This document shows positions 53,694-62,818 of a stretch of 64,000 nucleotides of DNA, one piece after another (positions within the stretch are counted from its first letter, which is position 1; every line of letters begins with the position of its first letter). Under the pieces are notes generated by a model that was given only the letters and a program-made list of their open reading frames with translations, did no database searches and was not told the origin of the DNA. The position numbers and the translations under genes are program-made. The stretch covers positions 4,278,001 to 4,342,000 of the forward strand of contig OZ244893.1 in assembly GCA_965221485.1 (NCBI GenBank), given 5' to 3'. Source of the stretch: JAJEBT01 sp965221485 (lineage in GTDB: Bacteria > Pseudomonadota > Alphaproteobacteria > MPNO01 > UBA830).

Positions 53694-54450
53694 GTGCGAC
53701 TTCCCGATCCGCGGCCGCAGCTTCGTCCCGGAGCATTTCCCACAGGCGCTGTCGCAAGGCAACCAGGTCGGTCTGCCCCTGCCGATCGCGAAGGGATTCG
53801 GGGACATCAAGGATGGCCCGCACCCGCGCCGGGCGCCGTGACAACACCACGATCCGGTGACCGAGTCGGACTGCCTCCTCCAGATTGTGGGTCACATAGA
53901 CGGAGGTGAACCGTTCACGGTCCCAGAGATCGACGAGATCATCCATGAGCAGCTCGCGGGTTTGTGCGTCGAGAGACGACAGCGGTTCGTCCATCAGCAG
54001 GACAGCCGGGCGGACCGCAAGGGCCCGTGCGATTCCCACGCGCTGTTTCATTCCGCCCGACAATTGTCTTGGAAACGCATCACTGAAATCCGTGAGGTTG
54101 GTGCGTGCGAGCACATCGGCGATGATGGCCCGGCGTTCAGACCTGTCGATCTTTTGATCCTCCAGCACCAGACTGACATTGCCCTCGACTGTACGCCACG
54201 GCAACAGGGCGAAATCCTGAAAAACGAATGTCAACGGGTTCAGGGAGTCTGCAGGCGGTGGACCCATCTGCAGGATCTCTCCTCCGCTCGGCTCCTCGAG
54301 TCCGCCGACAAGACGCAGAAGGGTCGATTTGCCGCATCCCGATGGCCCCACCACGCAGAGGATTTCGCCGTCAGCGATGTTGATTGTCAGGTCATCAAAG
54401 ACCGTTATGCCGCCATACTGCTTGGAAAGGCCCTTGACCTCGATATCCAT
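53680..54450 (-). CDS. ABC transporter ATP-binding protein, second importer
   Basis: A 256-residue ATPase with Walker A GPSGCGKST (residues 35-43), signature LSGGMKQR and Walker B VLLMDEPLSSLD. It belongs to the SsuB/TauB class. It lies 48 bases after the binding protein gene and overlaps the permease gene, so one transcript is likely. Confidence 0.92.
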   Translation of the reverse strand: MDIEVKGLSKQYGGITVFDDLTINIADGEILCVVGPSGCGKSTLLRLVGGLEEPSGGEILQMGPPPADSLNPLTFVFQDFALLPWRTVEGNVSLVLEDQKIDRSERRAIIADVLARTNLTDFSDAFPRQLSGGMKQRVGIARALAVRPAVLLMDEPLSSLDAQTRELLMDDLVDLWDRERFTSVYVTHNLEEAVRLGHRIVVLSRRPARVRAILDVPESLRDRQGQTDLVALRQRLWEMLRDEAAAADREVAHVSS

Positions 54451-54498
54451 ATCGGATCGCGGCCTCCGGACGCCGCAGCGTGCCGAAGGCCGCCGGTA

Positions 54499-55539
54499 TC
54501 AATAGGTCTGGACGTAACTTGTGTCGACCAGTTGATCAATGGTGATCGATTTGCTGACCAGGTCCTCTGACTGGAACCACGCCAGCTGGTGTGCGACCGA
54601 TGAGAGGTTGAGCCTGCAACCGGGCTGCAGGCGCATCGAACCGGCCTGGATGGGGCCCGACGCCTTATCGTAAGGTCGGGACGTATAGACATATTTGTGG
54701 ATCAGCCTGGTGGTGGCTTCAAGGCCGTCGTCGCCCTGGGTCCGGTCGATCATTGCGGCGTTGAAGTCTGCAATTCCACGCGAATAGGCGGCGAGAAACC
54801 GTTTCGTGAGATCGCGCTTTTCCGTCGCATTGCGTGTTGACGTGAAGACGGTTGTCACCTGATAGCCGTCAATATAGTCGGCGACATTGCCGATGATTTT
54901 TGCCCCACCTGAATTTCCCAGGGCCTTGGCGATGTGCGGGACGATGGACCATGCATCAATCTGTCCGGACTTGAGAGCACCGATGATGGCGCCAACCTTC
55001 TGGAGTGGTTTCAGAGTGACGTCCGCCGTTGTGAAGCCTTCGGCGGCAGCAATCTGCGCAATCATGTAATGAAACGATGAGCCGGTTCCGGTCAGGCCCC
55101 AGCTTCGGCCCTTGAGCGCTGCAGGGGACGTCAGGCCTTCGGCGAAGGCCTTGTTCGACGCCAGGATTTTCTGGCCGTCGACACCTTTCTCCTCGGTCAG
55201 CGCGCCGCCAATGATTTTCACCGCCCCCTTGGCTGCAAGGTTGATCAGGGCCCCGGAAATAGCCGTGACGCCGTAATCGATGTCGTTGGAGGCGATGGCA
55301 ACCGCCATCGGTCCGGCAGCCTGGAAACGGACCAGTTCGACATCGAGGCCCTGGTCAGCGAAATATCCTCTTTCCACCCCGATAAAGGCCGCCGAATGCG
55401 AGGTGAAAGGAAGAACCCCGATCCGTATCTTGTCGGCGGCGAGCGCCGGTGTCGACAGCATTATGGCACCCGCAAGGGCGGACAGCGAGGCAGTCAAGAC
55501 TGCGAACCAGCGGCGCTGGCGAGGGGACTTGCGTGTCAT
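54499..55539 (-). CDS. ABC transporter substrate-binding protein, second importer
   Basis: A 346-residue SsuA/TauA-like binding protein with a long signal peptide (RQRRW then a hydrophobic core, cut near ALAADK). The mature part begins IRIGVLPFTSHSAAF, and GYFADQGLDVELV and ALKSGQIDAWS are typical of the family. I chose ATG 55537-55539, after AAGGAGCTCAGG. The ligand is unknown. The set is distinct from the importer at 12.9-21.4 kb, so the region carries two SsuA-type importers. Confidence 0.9.
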   Translation of the reverse strand: MTRKSPRQRRWFAVLTASLSALAGAIMLSTPALAADKIRIGVLPFTSHSAAFIGVERGYFADQGLDVELVRFQAAGPMAVAIASNDIDYGVTAISGALINLAAKGAVKIIGGALTEEKGVDGQKILASNKAFAEGLTSPAALKGRSWGLTGTGSSFHYMIAQIAAAEGFTTADVTLKPLQKVGAIIGALKSGQIDAWSIVPHIAKALGNSGGAKIIGNVADYIDGYQVTTVFTSTRNATEKRDLTKRFLAAYSRGIADFNAAMIDRTQGDDGLEATTRLIHKYVYTSRPYDKASGPIQAGSMRLQPGCRLNLSSVAHQLAWFQSEDLVSKSITIDQLVDTSYVQTY

Positions 55540-55761
55540 CCTGAGCTCCTTGAATTGGTAAAGATCGAACCTAGAGACGCGTGGTGATGCGGTCAAGGCG
55601 CTGGGCTTTCATTGAACGCGGCCCCCTGGAGGTCTCGCGTCGCAGCCCGGGGAGAGTGCGCGTCTGCGGCTCCTTACCGCGACACCGAAAGACAGGGAAC
55701 GGCATCCGTTTCCTATGGGAGGCGTCTCTCCCGGATATCCGGAAGAACGCACGGTTCTGTG

Positions 55762-56526
55762 TCACGCGAAATACGAACCACCATTGACGTGATAGACCTG
55801 GCCGGTGACCATTCGCGCACGCTCCGAACAAAGAAACAGCACGAGATCCGAAATTTCTGCGGGTTGCAGCATCCGGCCGAGCGGCACCTGCCGGGCCATT
55901 TCCGCCAGTTCTTCCTCCGAACTTCCGTAGCGTGGTTGCGCGGTGTCCGTGAGGCCGGGCGCCACAGCATTGACGCGGATTCCATGGGGCGCCAGTTCAT
56001 GGGCACTCGCCCGGGTGATGCCAACGATGGCAAGCTTGCTGGCGATATAGTGTGAGGCACGCGAGCCCTGTCCCCGGATCGACTGCGAAGACAGATTGAC
56101 AATACAGCCGCGGGTGCCCGATGCGATCATCGCCTGTGCCGCGGCCTGACTGCAAAAAAACGTACCCTTCTGATTAATGTTCATTACGAAATCGTAATCG
56201 CGTTCCTGCATGTCGAGGAATGCAACCCGCGGGAACATTCCCGCATTATTGACAAGAACATCGATCTGTCCGAAACACGCAACGGTCTCTTCCACGATTC
56301 TCCGGCAGTCGGCGAAGATCCCCACATCTCCCTTGACAAGGGCAGCTGGCGCTCCCAGAGAGCGCACCTCTTCATGGACTGCATCTGCCTTCCCCGCATC
56401 ATCATGCCAGTTGATGGAAACCTGGGCGCCGGCAGCGGCGAAGGCAATGGCCGTGGCCCGGCCGATTCCCTGTTGTGCGCCTGTGACAAGAACCACCTTG
56501 TTCGTGAATTCCTTGTGATTGGCCAT
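55762..56526 (-). CDS. SDR-family oxidoreductase (3-oxoacyl reductase-like)
   Basis: A 254-residue short-chain dehydrogenase. The NAD(P)-binding TGAQQGIG (residues 15-22), NNAG (93-96), a Ser in VNLSSQS and the catalytic Y160-x3-K164 are complete. Members act on ketones, alcohols or sugars. It lies first of the two genes that follow the OYE and isochorismatase genes on the minus strand. The substrate is unknown. Confidence 0.9.
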   Translation of the reverse strand: MANHKEFTNKVVLVTGAQQGIGRATAIAFAAAGAQVSINWHDDAGKADAVHEEVRSLGAPAALVKGDVGIFADCRRIVEETVACFGQIDVLVNNAGMFPRVAFLDMQERDYDFVMNINQKGTFFCSQAAAQAMIASGTRGCIVNLSSQSIRGQGSRASHYIASKLAIVGITRASAHELAPHGIRVNAVAPGLTDTAQPRYGSSEEELAEMARQVPLGRMLQPAEISDLVLFLCSERARMVTGQVYHVNGGSYFA

Positions 56527-56608
56527 TCTCCGGTCCTTGGTTCATGGATATCGTTTCGAGGTTCCTGTTCCTGTAATCGGCAATCTGCGGGGTCGTCAAC
56601 GCGGCCCG

Positions 56609-57757
56609 TCAGGCCTGTTCCGGCGTTTTGATCCGGGCGCGGCGCCATGCGTCCGTGTTGTCAATCGTGGCAAAGGGGCGGATCATGTCCGGATCGAATG
56701 GGCAGGGGTCTTCACCCCGACGGATCTTCAGAGGCCATTGCGGGTCGGCGAGAGCGCCTTTTGCAATAGCGGCGATGTCGGAGATTCCATCTGACAGGAT
56801 GGTGTTGGCCCGTGCGGGATCGTTGAGCTTGCCGCAGGCAATAATGGCGACCTCCTGCGGTACGGTTTCACGGGCGATCTGTGCAAGCGACTTGTCCGAG
56901 CCGAATACGGGATCGAATCCATGATGCGCGTTGACATGGATGTAGGATGGTGCGGCGTCGCCGATTGCCCCGAAAATCGCCTGGGCATCGCTGGTACCAC
57001 CAGCCCAGCTGTGTGAAAGATCGTTCACCTTGGTTTGCGATATACGGACTCCGAACGGTATCTTGCCGTCAAGCGCCTCCCTCACGCCTTCAACCACTTC
57101 CGCGTGAAACCGGACACGCCGTTCTACGGGGCCTCCGTATGCGTCATTGCGCTTGTTGGTGTAGCTGGTCAGAAACTGATCCAGGATATAGCCGTTTGCG
57201 CCGTGTATCTCTACGCCGTCGAAGCCTGCCTCGGCCGCCCTCCGGGCTGCCGCGCCGAAGGCCCTGATCACGTCGTCGATGTCGGTTTGGCTCATTTCCC
57301 GCGGCATACCGAACCGGCCGCGGCCCTTGTAGTGAGGTGCCATTTCCCCGACCGGTTGCACCGCTGACGGAGCGATTGCGGTGGTAACATGATCATTGTG
57401 CTGGATCAGGGCGCCGGCATGAAGAAGCTGTATGAAGACAGGGACACCTTCGGCATGAACGGCATCGACAACCTGACGCCAGGAGTCCTGCTGGCGGTCG
57501 TTGGCGATTCCTGGCTGATCGACGTAGCCCTGGCTGTGGCGTTCATCGATATAGACTCCTTCGGTCATGACCAGTCCAAAACCGCCTTTTGCGTAAGCTG
57601 CGTAATAAGCGGCCATCTGCGCGGTTGCTGTTCCGCCGGGGCCAGCGCTGATCCTGGTCATGGGCGCGACAGCGATACGGTTGGCCAGCGCCAACGGCCC
57701 GATGGCTTGCGGAGAATAGAGTGCCGGGAAGACGGGATCGGCAGTTGCGGAGTTCAT
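56609..57757 (-). CDS. NADH:flavin oxidoreductase / old yellow enzyme family
   Basis: A 382-residue FMN enzyme. The active-site segment EIHGANGYIL has H185, N188 and Y190, the substrate-binding pair and acid of the family. It reduces activated double bonds, such as enones or nitro-alkenes. Its start ATG (57755-57757) overlaps the stop of the isochorismatase-like gene (57754-57756). The gene belongs to one row with the SDR. Confidence 0.9.
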   Translation of the reverse strand: MNSATADPVFPALYSPQAIGPLALANRIAVAPMTRISAGPGGTATAQMAAYYAAYAKGGFGLVMTEGVYIDERHSQGYVDQPGIANDRQQDSWRQVVDAVHAEGVPVFIQLLHAGALIQHNDHVTTAIAPSAVQPVGEMAPHYKGRGRFGMPREMSQTDIDDVIRAFGAAARRAAEAGFDGVEIHGANGYILDQFLTSYTNKRNDAYGGPVERRVRFHAEVVEGVREALDGKIPFGVRISQTKVNDLSHSWAGGTSDAQAIFGAIGDAAPSYIHVNAHHGFDPVFGSDKSLAQIARETVPQEVAIIACGKLNDPARANTILSDGISDIAAIAKGALADPQWPLKIRRGEDPCPFDPDMIRPFATIDNTDAWRRARIKTPEQA

Positions 57758-58521
57758 TGGCCCGCATCCTCGCCGGGAGCAAACCGACCGCTGTTCATCT
57801 TGCGCCCCTCCCGGACCTTTTCCTTGAACCGGGCATTGTCGAGAACCCAACCCAGACAGCGCATGACATTCTGAAGACCAAATTCATGCAGGTCTTCGCC
57901 ATACATGCTGGCGACGCAGTCGGAGAGCACGACGGTCGCGTAGTTGCGGTTATGGGCTGTGAACGCCGTATTGAGCACACAGGTATTTGTATTGATTCCC
58001 ATGAGGCAGACATTTCGCGCACCGAGATTCTCCAGCAACTGGTCAAGATCGGTGCCCATGAAGCAGTCCAGCCGTTTCTTGTTGTCGATCACGAAATCCC
58101 GCTCGTCATAGAGTTGGGGAATGATCTCGGTTCCGGGGCTTCCCATGATGTTGTGATCATCCACCGTGCTCTTGCGCCCGGGAGTGAGACGGTTTTCCTC
58201 ATCCGTGATTTCCGACATCACGGCCCAGAACGGTGCCGACATCCCCTCGCTTCCGAGGCCTGGAATCTTGCGATAGACGAGGATCACGTGAATGACAGGA
58301 ATACCCTCGGCCCGTGCGAACTCCAGCACATCGGCTGCGTTGGTTATCACGCGTTTCGCATCCTGCGTGTCGGCCGGCATTGTCGCCACTGCAGGGTCCA
58401 GATGTCCACGATGCATATCGATTGTGACGATCGCGGTTTCATCAGGCCGCAACCTCAAGCGTTCGGTCATCTTGCCGACCATGTCCGAGCGATCGACCAG
58501 TTCAACGCTTTTTCGGATCAC
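57754..58521 (-). CDS. Isochorismatase-family cysteine hydrolase
   Basis: A 255-residue cysteine hydrolase. The D35-K148(149)-C181 triad is present (IVTIDMHRGH, DNKKRLDCFM, INTNTCVLNTAF). Members cleave amides and related C-N bonds, for example N-carbamoyl compounds or nicotinamide, while some hydrolyse isochorismate. With an OYE and an SDR downstream, it suggests an N-heterocycle or amide pathway. It is divergent from the CocE gene, with 115 bases between the starts. Confidence 0.88.
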   Translation of the reverse strand: MIRKSVELVDRSDMVGKMTERLRLRPDETAIVTIDMHRGHLDPAVATMPADTQDAKRVITNAADVLEFARAEGIPVIHVILVYRKIPGLGSEGMSAPFWAVMSEITDEENRLTPGRKSTVDDHNIMGSPGTEIIPQLYDERDFVIDNKKRLDCFMGTDLDQLLENLGARNVCLMGINTNTCVLNTAFTAHNRNYATVVLSDCVASMYGEDLHEFGLQNVMRCLGWVLDNARFKEKVREGRKMNSGRFAPGEDAGQ

Positions 58522-58636
58522 CTCGTATCTCCCGTTACAATTTTCCTGAAAAGGTTGGTTTGTAGTATCGGAAAACTCTTGCTATGGAAAGGGAGCCAGC
58601 GCACCGGCCGTTGGTATGCACCGAGGATTGCGAAGA

Positions 58637-60385
58637 ATGAGCGAATTCAGAACCGAAATCAGGGATGGCATGAGAATTGAGTGGGACGTTCCCATCACCA
58701 TGGATGACGGCATTGTCCTGCGTTGCGATGTCTACCGGCCCATCGAGGCGGGCCGTCATCCGGTGATCATTTCCTATGGGCCGTACGGCAAGCTGCTCCA
58801 TTTCGAGGATCTGTATACGGACCAGTGGCGCCGAATGGCGGAGGAGCATCCGGATGTTATTGCCGGTTCGAGCAACCGTTATCAGAACTGGGAGGTAGTT
58901 GATCCGGAAAAGTGGGTTCCGGACGGATATGCCATAGTTCGGGTCGATTCCCGTGGCGCCGGGCGGTCACCAGGTTTGCTTGATATCTGGTCTGCTCGCG
59001 AGGCCAGGGATTTTCATGATTGCATCGAATGGGCCGGCACCCGGGATTGGTCCAACGGCAAGGTCGGAGCCAACGGCATCTCCTACTATGCCATGAACCA
59101 GTGGAAGGTCGCCGAGCTGCAACCGCCTCACCTTGCCGCCATCTGCGTGTGGGAAGGGGCGGCAGACTTTTACCGCGACCTGTCTCACCATGGCGGCATC
59201 CTGTGCAGTTTCGGCCGGGCCTGGTTTCCGTCGCAGGTGATTTCGGTTCAGCATGGGAAGGGCAAGAACGGATATCGCAGCCGCATGAATGGCGACTGGG
59301 TGTCGGGACCGCCTACGCTCACGGATGAGGAACTGGGCAGCAGCCGACGCGATTTCTGGAAGGACTGTCAGGACAACCCGCTTGATTCCTCGGACTTCTG
59401 GCAGTCGCGCATGCCGGACTGGTCGAAGGTGGAGGTGCCGGTATTCTCTTCCGGAAACTGGGGAGGACAGGGCCTTCATCCCCGCGGCAATTTCGAAGGA
59501 TTCACACGGTCCGCATCGAACCAGAAATGGCTTGAGGTGCATGGCATCGAGCACTGGACCGAGTTCTACACCGACTACGGCGTCGCGCTCCAGAAGAAGT
59601 TTTTTGGCCATTTTCTCAAGGGCGAGGACACCGGATGGTCGGAGCAGCCAAGAGTGCAGCTTCTGATCCGTCATCCCGGCGAGACGTTTGTGGAGCGGCA
59701 TGAAGATGACTGGCCACTTCCTGATACAGAGTGGACCCGCTTTCATCTGAATGGCCGCAATCACTCCCTGGACCGTGAACCGGTCAAGGAGGCGGCGAAC
59801 GTAACCTATGGCGGCCTCGGAGACGGTGTGACCTTTCTGACACCGCCAATGGCCGAAGAAACCGAAATCACGGGTCCGATGGCAGCCAAGCTCTGGGTAT
59901 CGTCATCGACCCGGGACGCGGATCTGTTCCTTGTCGTACGGGTCTTTTCGCCAGACATGAAGGAGGTCACCTTCATGGGCGCACTGGATCCCCACACACC
60001 GGTCGCGCAGGGTTGGCTGCGGGCGTCGCACCGCAAGCTCGACCGGGAGCTGACGCTGTCGTACCGTCCTTACCATACCCATGACGAAATCCAGCCTCTC
60101 GAGCCGGGCGCGGTTTATGAACTCGATGTGGAAATCTGGCCCAGTTGCATCGTGGTGCCGAAAGGTTACAGGGTGGGTCTTACCGTGCGCGGCCGGGACT
60201 ATGAATGGCCGGGTGGCCGAGCACAGGGCCTCGGGACACTGGGAGCTGTTTTCACCGGGGTGGGCCCTTTCCGGCATGATGATCCCGATGATCGGCCGGC
60301 CTCGGTTTTTGGCGGCGATGTCACCATCCATACGGACGCTGATCGACCCTCGCATCTGCTGTTGCCGATTATCCCGCCACGCTGA
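58637..60385 (+). CDS. CocE/NonD-family (X-Pro dipeptidyl-peptidase) hydrolase
   Basis: A 582-residue hydrolase with an alpha/beta domain, a helical insert and a C-terminal jelly-roll domain (residues from about 360), as in cocaine esterase. The nucleophile is S149 (GANGISYYAM). A His in EVHGIEHWTEF and an upstream Asp complete the triad. GAGRSPG is also typical. I chose ATG 58637. It probably hydrolyses an ester or amide. It is divergent from the isochorismatase gene. Confidence 0.88.
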   Translation: MSEFRTEIRDGMRIEWDVPITMDDGIVLRCDVYRPIEAGRHPVIISYGPYGKLLHFEDLYTDQWRRMAEEHPDVIAGSSNRYQNWEVVDPEKWVPDGYAIVRVDSRGAGRSPGLLDIWSAREARDFHDCIEWAGTRDWSNGKVGANGISYYAMNQWKVAELQPPHLAAICVWEGAADFYRDLSHHGGILCSFGRAWFPSQVISVQHGKGKNGYRSRMNGDWVSGPPTLTDEELGSSRRDFWKDCQDNPLDSSDFWQSRMPDWSKVEVPVFSSGNWGGQGLHPRGNFEGFTRSASNQKWLEVHGIEHWTEFYTDYGVALQKKFFGHFLKGEDTGWSEQPRVQLLIRHPGETFVERHEDDWPLPDTEWTRFHLNGRNHSLDREPVKEAANVTYGGLGDGVTFLTPPMAEETEITGPMAAKLWVSSSTRDADLFLVVRVFSPDMKEVTFMGALDPHTPVAQGWLRASHRKLDRELTLSYRPYHTHDEIQPLEPGAVYELDVEIWPSCIVVPKGYRVGLTVRGRDYEWPGGRAQGLGTLGAVFTGVGPFRHDDPDDRPASVFGGDVTIHTDADRPSHLLLPIIPPR

Positions 60386-60829
60386 GGTCTTGCACCGGTG
60401 GGTCCCAGCAGTTGGAGTGCCGGGGACTTCGGACTCCCCGGCCCGAAACCCTGCCGGTGTGTCAGGCAATGCACCACCGCGGCAAACCCTGTTGTCGGCG
60501 CCTTCCCATGGCGAGAGTTGCACTGGCATCCGATATCAAACACCTGGCCTCGAACACCTCCGCGCAGGACGGTAGCAGCACTGCAGCCATAAGGCGCGCG
60601 CGGGTTCGGTCCTTTTCATGGCTGTGCACTCGTTCGCGTGGGTCACTCCATTGATACGGTCAACCGCGGAAGTGCATAGCCGTTGGTGACTCCGGGGCGA
60701 GAGCCTCAACCGATGGCTCCACGCCAACACTCACGAATTCAGCATCTGAAGACCGGATCCGGAGCAGGGGCAACGCCAGCCGAATAGCTTGCCGGCCTCA
60801 AGGCGCCGCGCGAAGGCTGGATCAGCACA
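60386..60829. other. Intergenic stretch with remnant upstream of the Xre gene
   Basis: About 0.44 kb without a supported gene. Just before ATG 60830, an in-frame stretch of 14 codons reads LAGLKAPREGWIST, preceded by TAG at 60785-60787. This matches the usual N-terminal part of mobile mystery protein A (PREGWI ... IREALGMS), so the original start probably lay further upstream and has been lost. Confidence 0.5.
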
Positions 60830-61189
60830 ATGCGCAAAGCGCTTGACATGTCTGCGCCTGAACTTGCCAGGTGTCTGGGTGTCACCAAACCCGCGATCTA
60901 TCAAGCCGAGCGGAAAGAGCGTGACGGTGGCGTAACGCTCGGCTACATGGAACGCTTGGTGCAGGCAATGGGTGGTAGATTTGTCTATGCCATCGTGCCT
61001 GATGGTGAGATCGAGGACATATTACGCGACCAGGCCCGCACCAAGGCCGAGGCCGTCGTGCAGCGAGCAAGCGCGCATATGGCCCTGGAAACGCAATCGC
61101 TCTCCTCTGCACAGATGGATGAGGAAGTGGAACGGATGGCGGATCGGCTTCTTCGTGAACGTCCCCCGGACTTTTGGGAGGCGTCATGA
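60830..61189 (+). CDS. Mobile mystery protein A (Xre-type), N-terminally shortened
   Basis: A 119-residue helix-turn-helix protein: MSAPELARCLGVTKPAIYQAERKE, then TLGYMERLVQAMGGRFVYAIVP and a C-terminal M.LE.QSLSS region, as in mobile mystery protein A. Family members are usually about 150 residues. The missing N-terminal part matches codons lying before this ATG behind a stop at 60785-60787. Its stop overlaps the start of the Fic gene (ATGA at 61186-61189). It probably neutralises or represses that Fic protein. Confidence 0.8.
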   Translation: MRKALDMSAPELARCLGVTKPAIYQAERKERDGGVTLGYMERLVQAMGGRFVYAIVPDGEIEDILRDQARTKAEAVVQRASAHMALETQSLSSAQMDEEVERMADRLLRERPPDFWEAS

Positions 61190-61788
61190 AAATTGAACAC
61201 TCCCCATCTGCAACCGCGCTTGAGCCCGACGAAATCAGCTGTCTGAAATTCAGCCACATCACAACGCGCGGCGAGTTGGACGAGCTGGAACAAGCCAATA
61301 TCACCGAAGGCCTGCGCTGGCTTTCACGCCGGCGCAGCGGTGACATTCTCTCTGACGACTTCGTGTGCAGGTTGCACAAGCGCCAGTTCGGCGAGGTCTG
61401 GGATTGGGCCGGTACCTATCGCCTGCGCGAAAAGAACATCGGTGTTGATCCGCTTGAGATCAGTGGGCAACTGCGTACCCTTTTGGACGATGCCCGCTAT
61501 TGGGCTGAGAACGGCACCTTGGAGCCGCTCGAAGCGGGCGTACGGTTTCATCATCGTATGGTGCAAATCCACCCATTCCCGAATGGCAATGGACGGCATG
61601 CGCGGATCGCTACCGATATCTATCTGTCGGACTATTTCGATCATGCGCCCATCGAATGGGCGAGCGGTTTTGACCTTGAGGCCGCTTCTGCCCGACAGGA
61701 AGCCTATATGGCCGCCTTGCGCTCTGCCGATGCAGGCGACTTTGATCCTCTCCTGGAATTTGTTGGAGGTCATGGCGGAACTGACTGA
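61186..61788 (+). CDS. Mobile mystery protein B (Fic-domain)
   Basis: A 200-residue Fic protein. The core motif HPFPNGNGR sits at residues 129-137, followed by HARI. Fic enzymes transfer AMP or other groups to proteins, and mobile mystery B proteins form a mobile toxin-antitoxin-like pair with protein A. I do not see an inhibitory S/TxxxE(G/N) motif at the expected position. ATG 61186 overlaps the previous stop. The pair is intact apart from the shortened partner. Confidence 0.85.
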   Translation: MKIEHSPSATALEPDEISCLKFSHITTRGELDELEQANITEGLRWLSRRRSGDILSDDFVCRLHKRQFGEVWDWAGTYRLREKNIGVDPLEISGQLRTLLDDARYWAENGTLEPLEAGVRFHHRMVQIHPFPNGNGRHARIATDIYLSDYFDHAPIEWASGFDLEAASARQEAYMAALRSADAGDFDPLLEFVGGHGGTD

Positions 61789-62151
61789 TCCTGCGCTCGC
61801 CCGGCCGCCATGAACAAGACTGGATCCCTTCATTTGGTGGGATTGCCCTGCATGAATTCTTGAGTGCCTGACCGTGGCCAGATCATCTCTCATGATCCTG
61901 GCCGCACCGTCCGCGTGTCGGGTGGCTCCGGCCAATCGGGCCGGTCATCAGTGTGTATCCATCTGTCTTTAGGGGGAATTCATATGAGCAGGTGACGCGG
62001 GTTTCCGTGGGGTGGACGGTGACATTTGCCCTGAAGACGCCCTCCGGTACAAGGCCTGATCAACCTCGCGATCCCGATTATGCGAATCACAGCCTTCGAC
62101 CGAGACCGTAGAAGCGTAGACAGGAATATCGCCACAGTGTAATGAAGTGTT
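61789..62151. other. Intergenic stretch
   Basis: About 0.36 kb between the Fic gene and the XRE-cupin regulator. I see no gene. It may hold the regulator promoter. Confidence 0.35.
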
Positions 62152-62808
62152 ATGGCGGGGACGGAACCAAAAATACAAAGATCATCTCCAGCGGCCTCGC
62201 TGGGAAGCCGGGTCCGGGGCATCCGGAAAGGGCTGGGCAAGACCCTGGCGGATGTCTCCAGTGCGACAGGCATATCTGTCTCGGCACTGTCAAAGATTGA
62301 AAACAACCAGACATCGCCGACATTTACCAACCTTATGAGACTCGCCGAGGGATTGAGAATCCCGCTGGGCGGGCTGGTCTCTCTGGATGAAGAGGATCCT
62401 GCGACCGCCGCGCGGATGACTGTGACCCGTGCATCAAGTGCCCGCTTTCGTTCGACCCCGAGCTATGACATCTGGGCGCTGTGCGGCGAGATACAGCACA
62501 AACGGATGACTCCCATGGTGGAGCGCGTGCGCAGTCGGGATCCCGGCGGTCCGGACGGCCTCATGAGTCATTCGGGCGAGGAATTTGTGTATGTTCTCAA
62601 GGGATCGGTAGAAGTCCATACCGAACATTACGAAATAGTGCGCCTGGATACGGGTGACAGCCTGTATCTCGACAGCCAGATGGCCCATACCTACACGTCG
62701 GCGAGTGTGGAGGATGCAGAAATCCTGATGATCTGGTTGAGCCCGCCGGAGCAGAGCAGCAGCGATGTTGCTGAGCTGGTCGCCGAGCAGCTGATGCGAA
62801 AATCCTGA
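62152..62808 (+). CDS. XRE-cupin transcriptional regulator
   Basis: A 218-residue regulator with an N-terminal helix-turn-helix (LADVSSATGISVSALSKIENNQ) and a C-terminal cupin (EEFVYVLKGSVEVHTE ... GDSLYLDSQMAHTY). The cupin senses a small metabolite. It is convergent with the CoxL-type gene that ends the window, with 10 bases between the two stop codons. The start is ATG 62152, without an obvious ribosome site. Confidence 0.9.
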   Translation: MAGTEPKIQRSSPAASLGSRVRGIRKGLGKTLADVSSATGISVSALSKIENNQTSPTFTNLMRLAEGLRIPLGGLVSLDEEDPATAARMTVTRASSARFRSTPSYDIWALCGEIQHKRMTPMVERVRSRDPGGPDGLMSHSGEEFVYVLKGSVEVHTEHYEIVRLDTGDSLYLDSQMAHTYTSASVEDAEILMIWLSPPEQSSSDVAELVAEQLMRKS

Positions 62809-62818
62809 AAGGTTTCTG

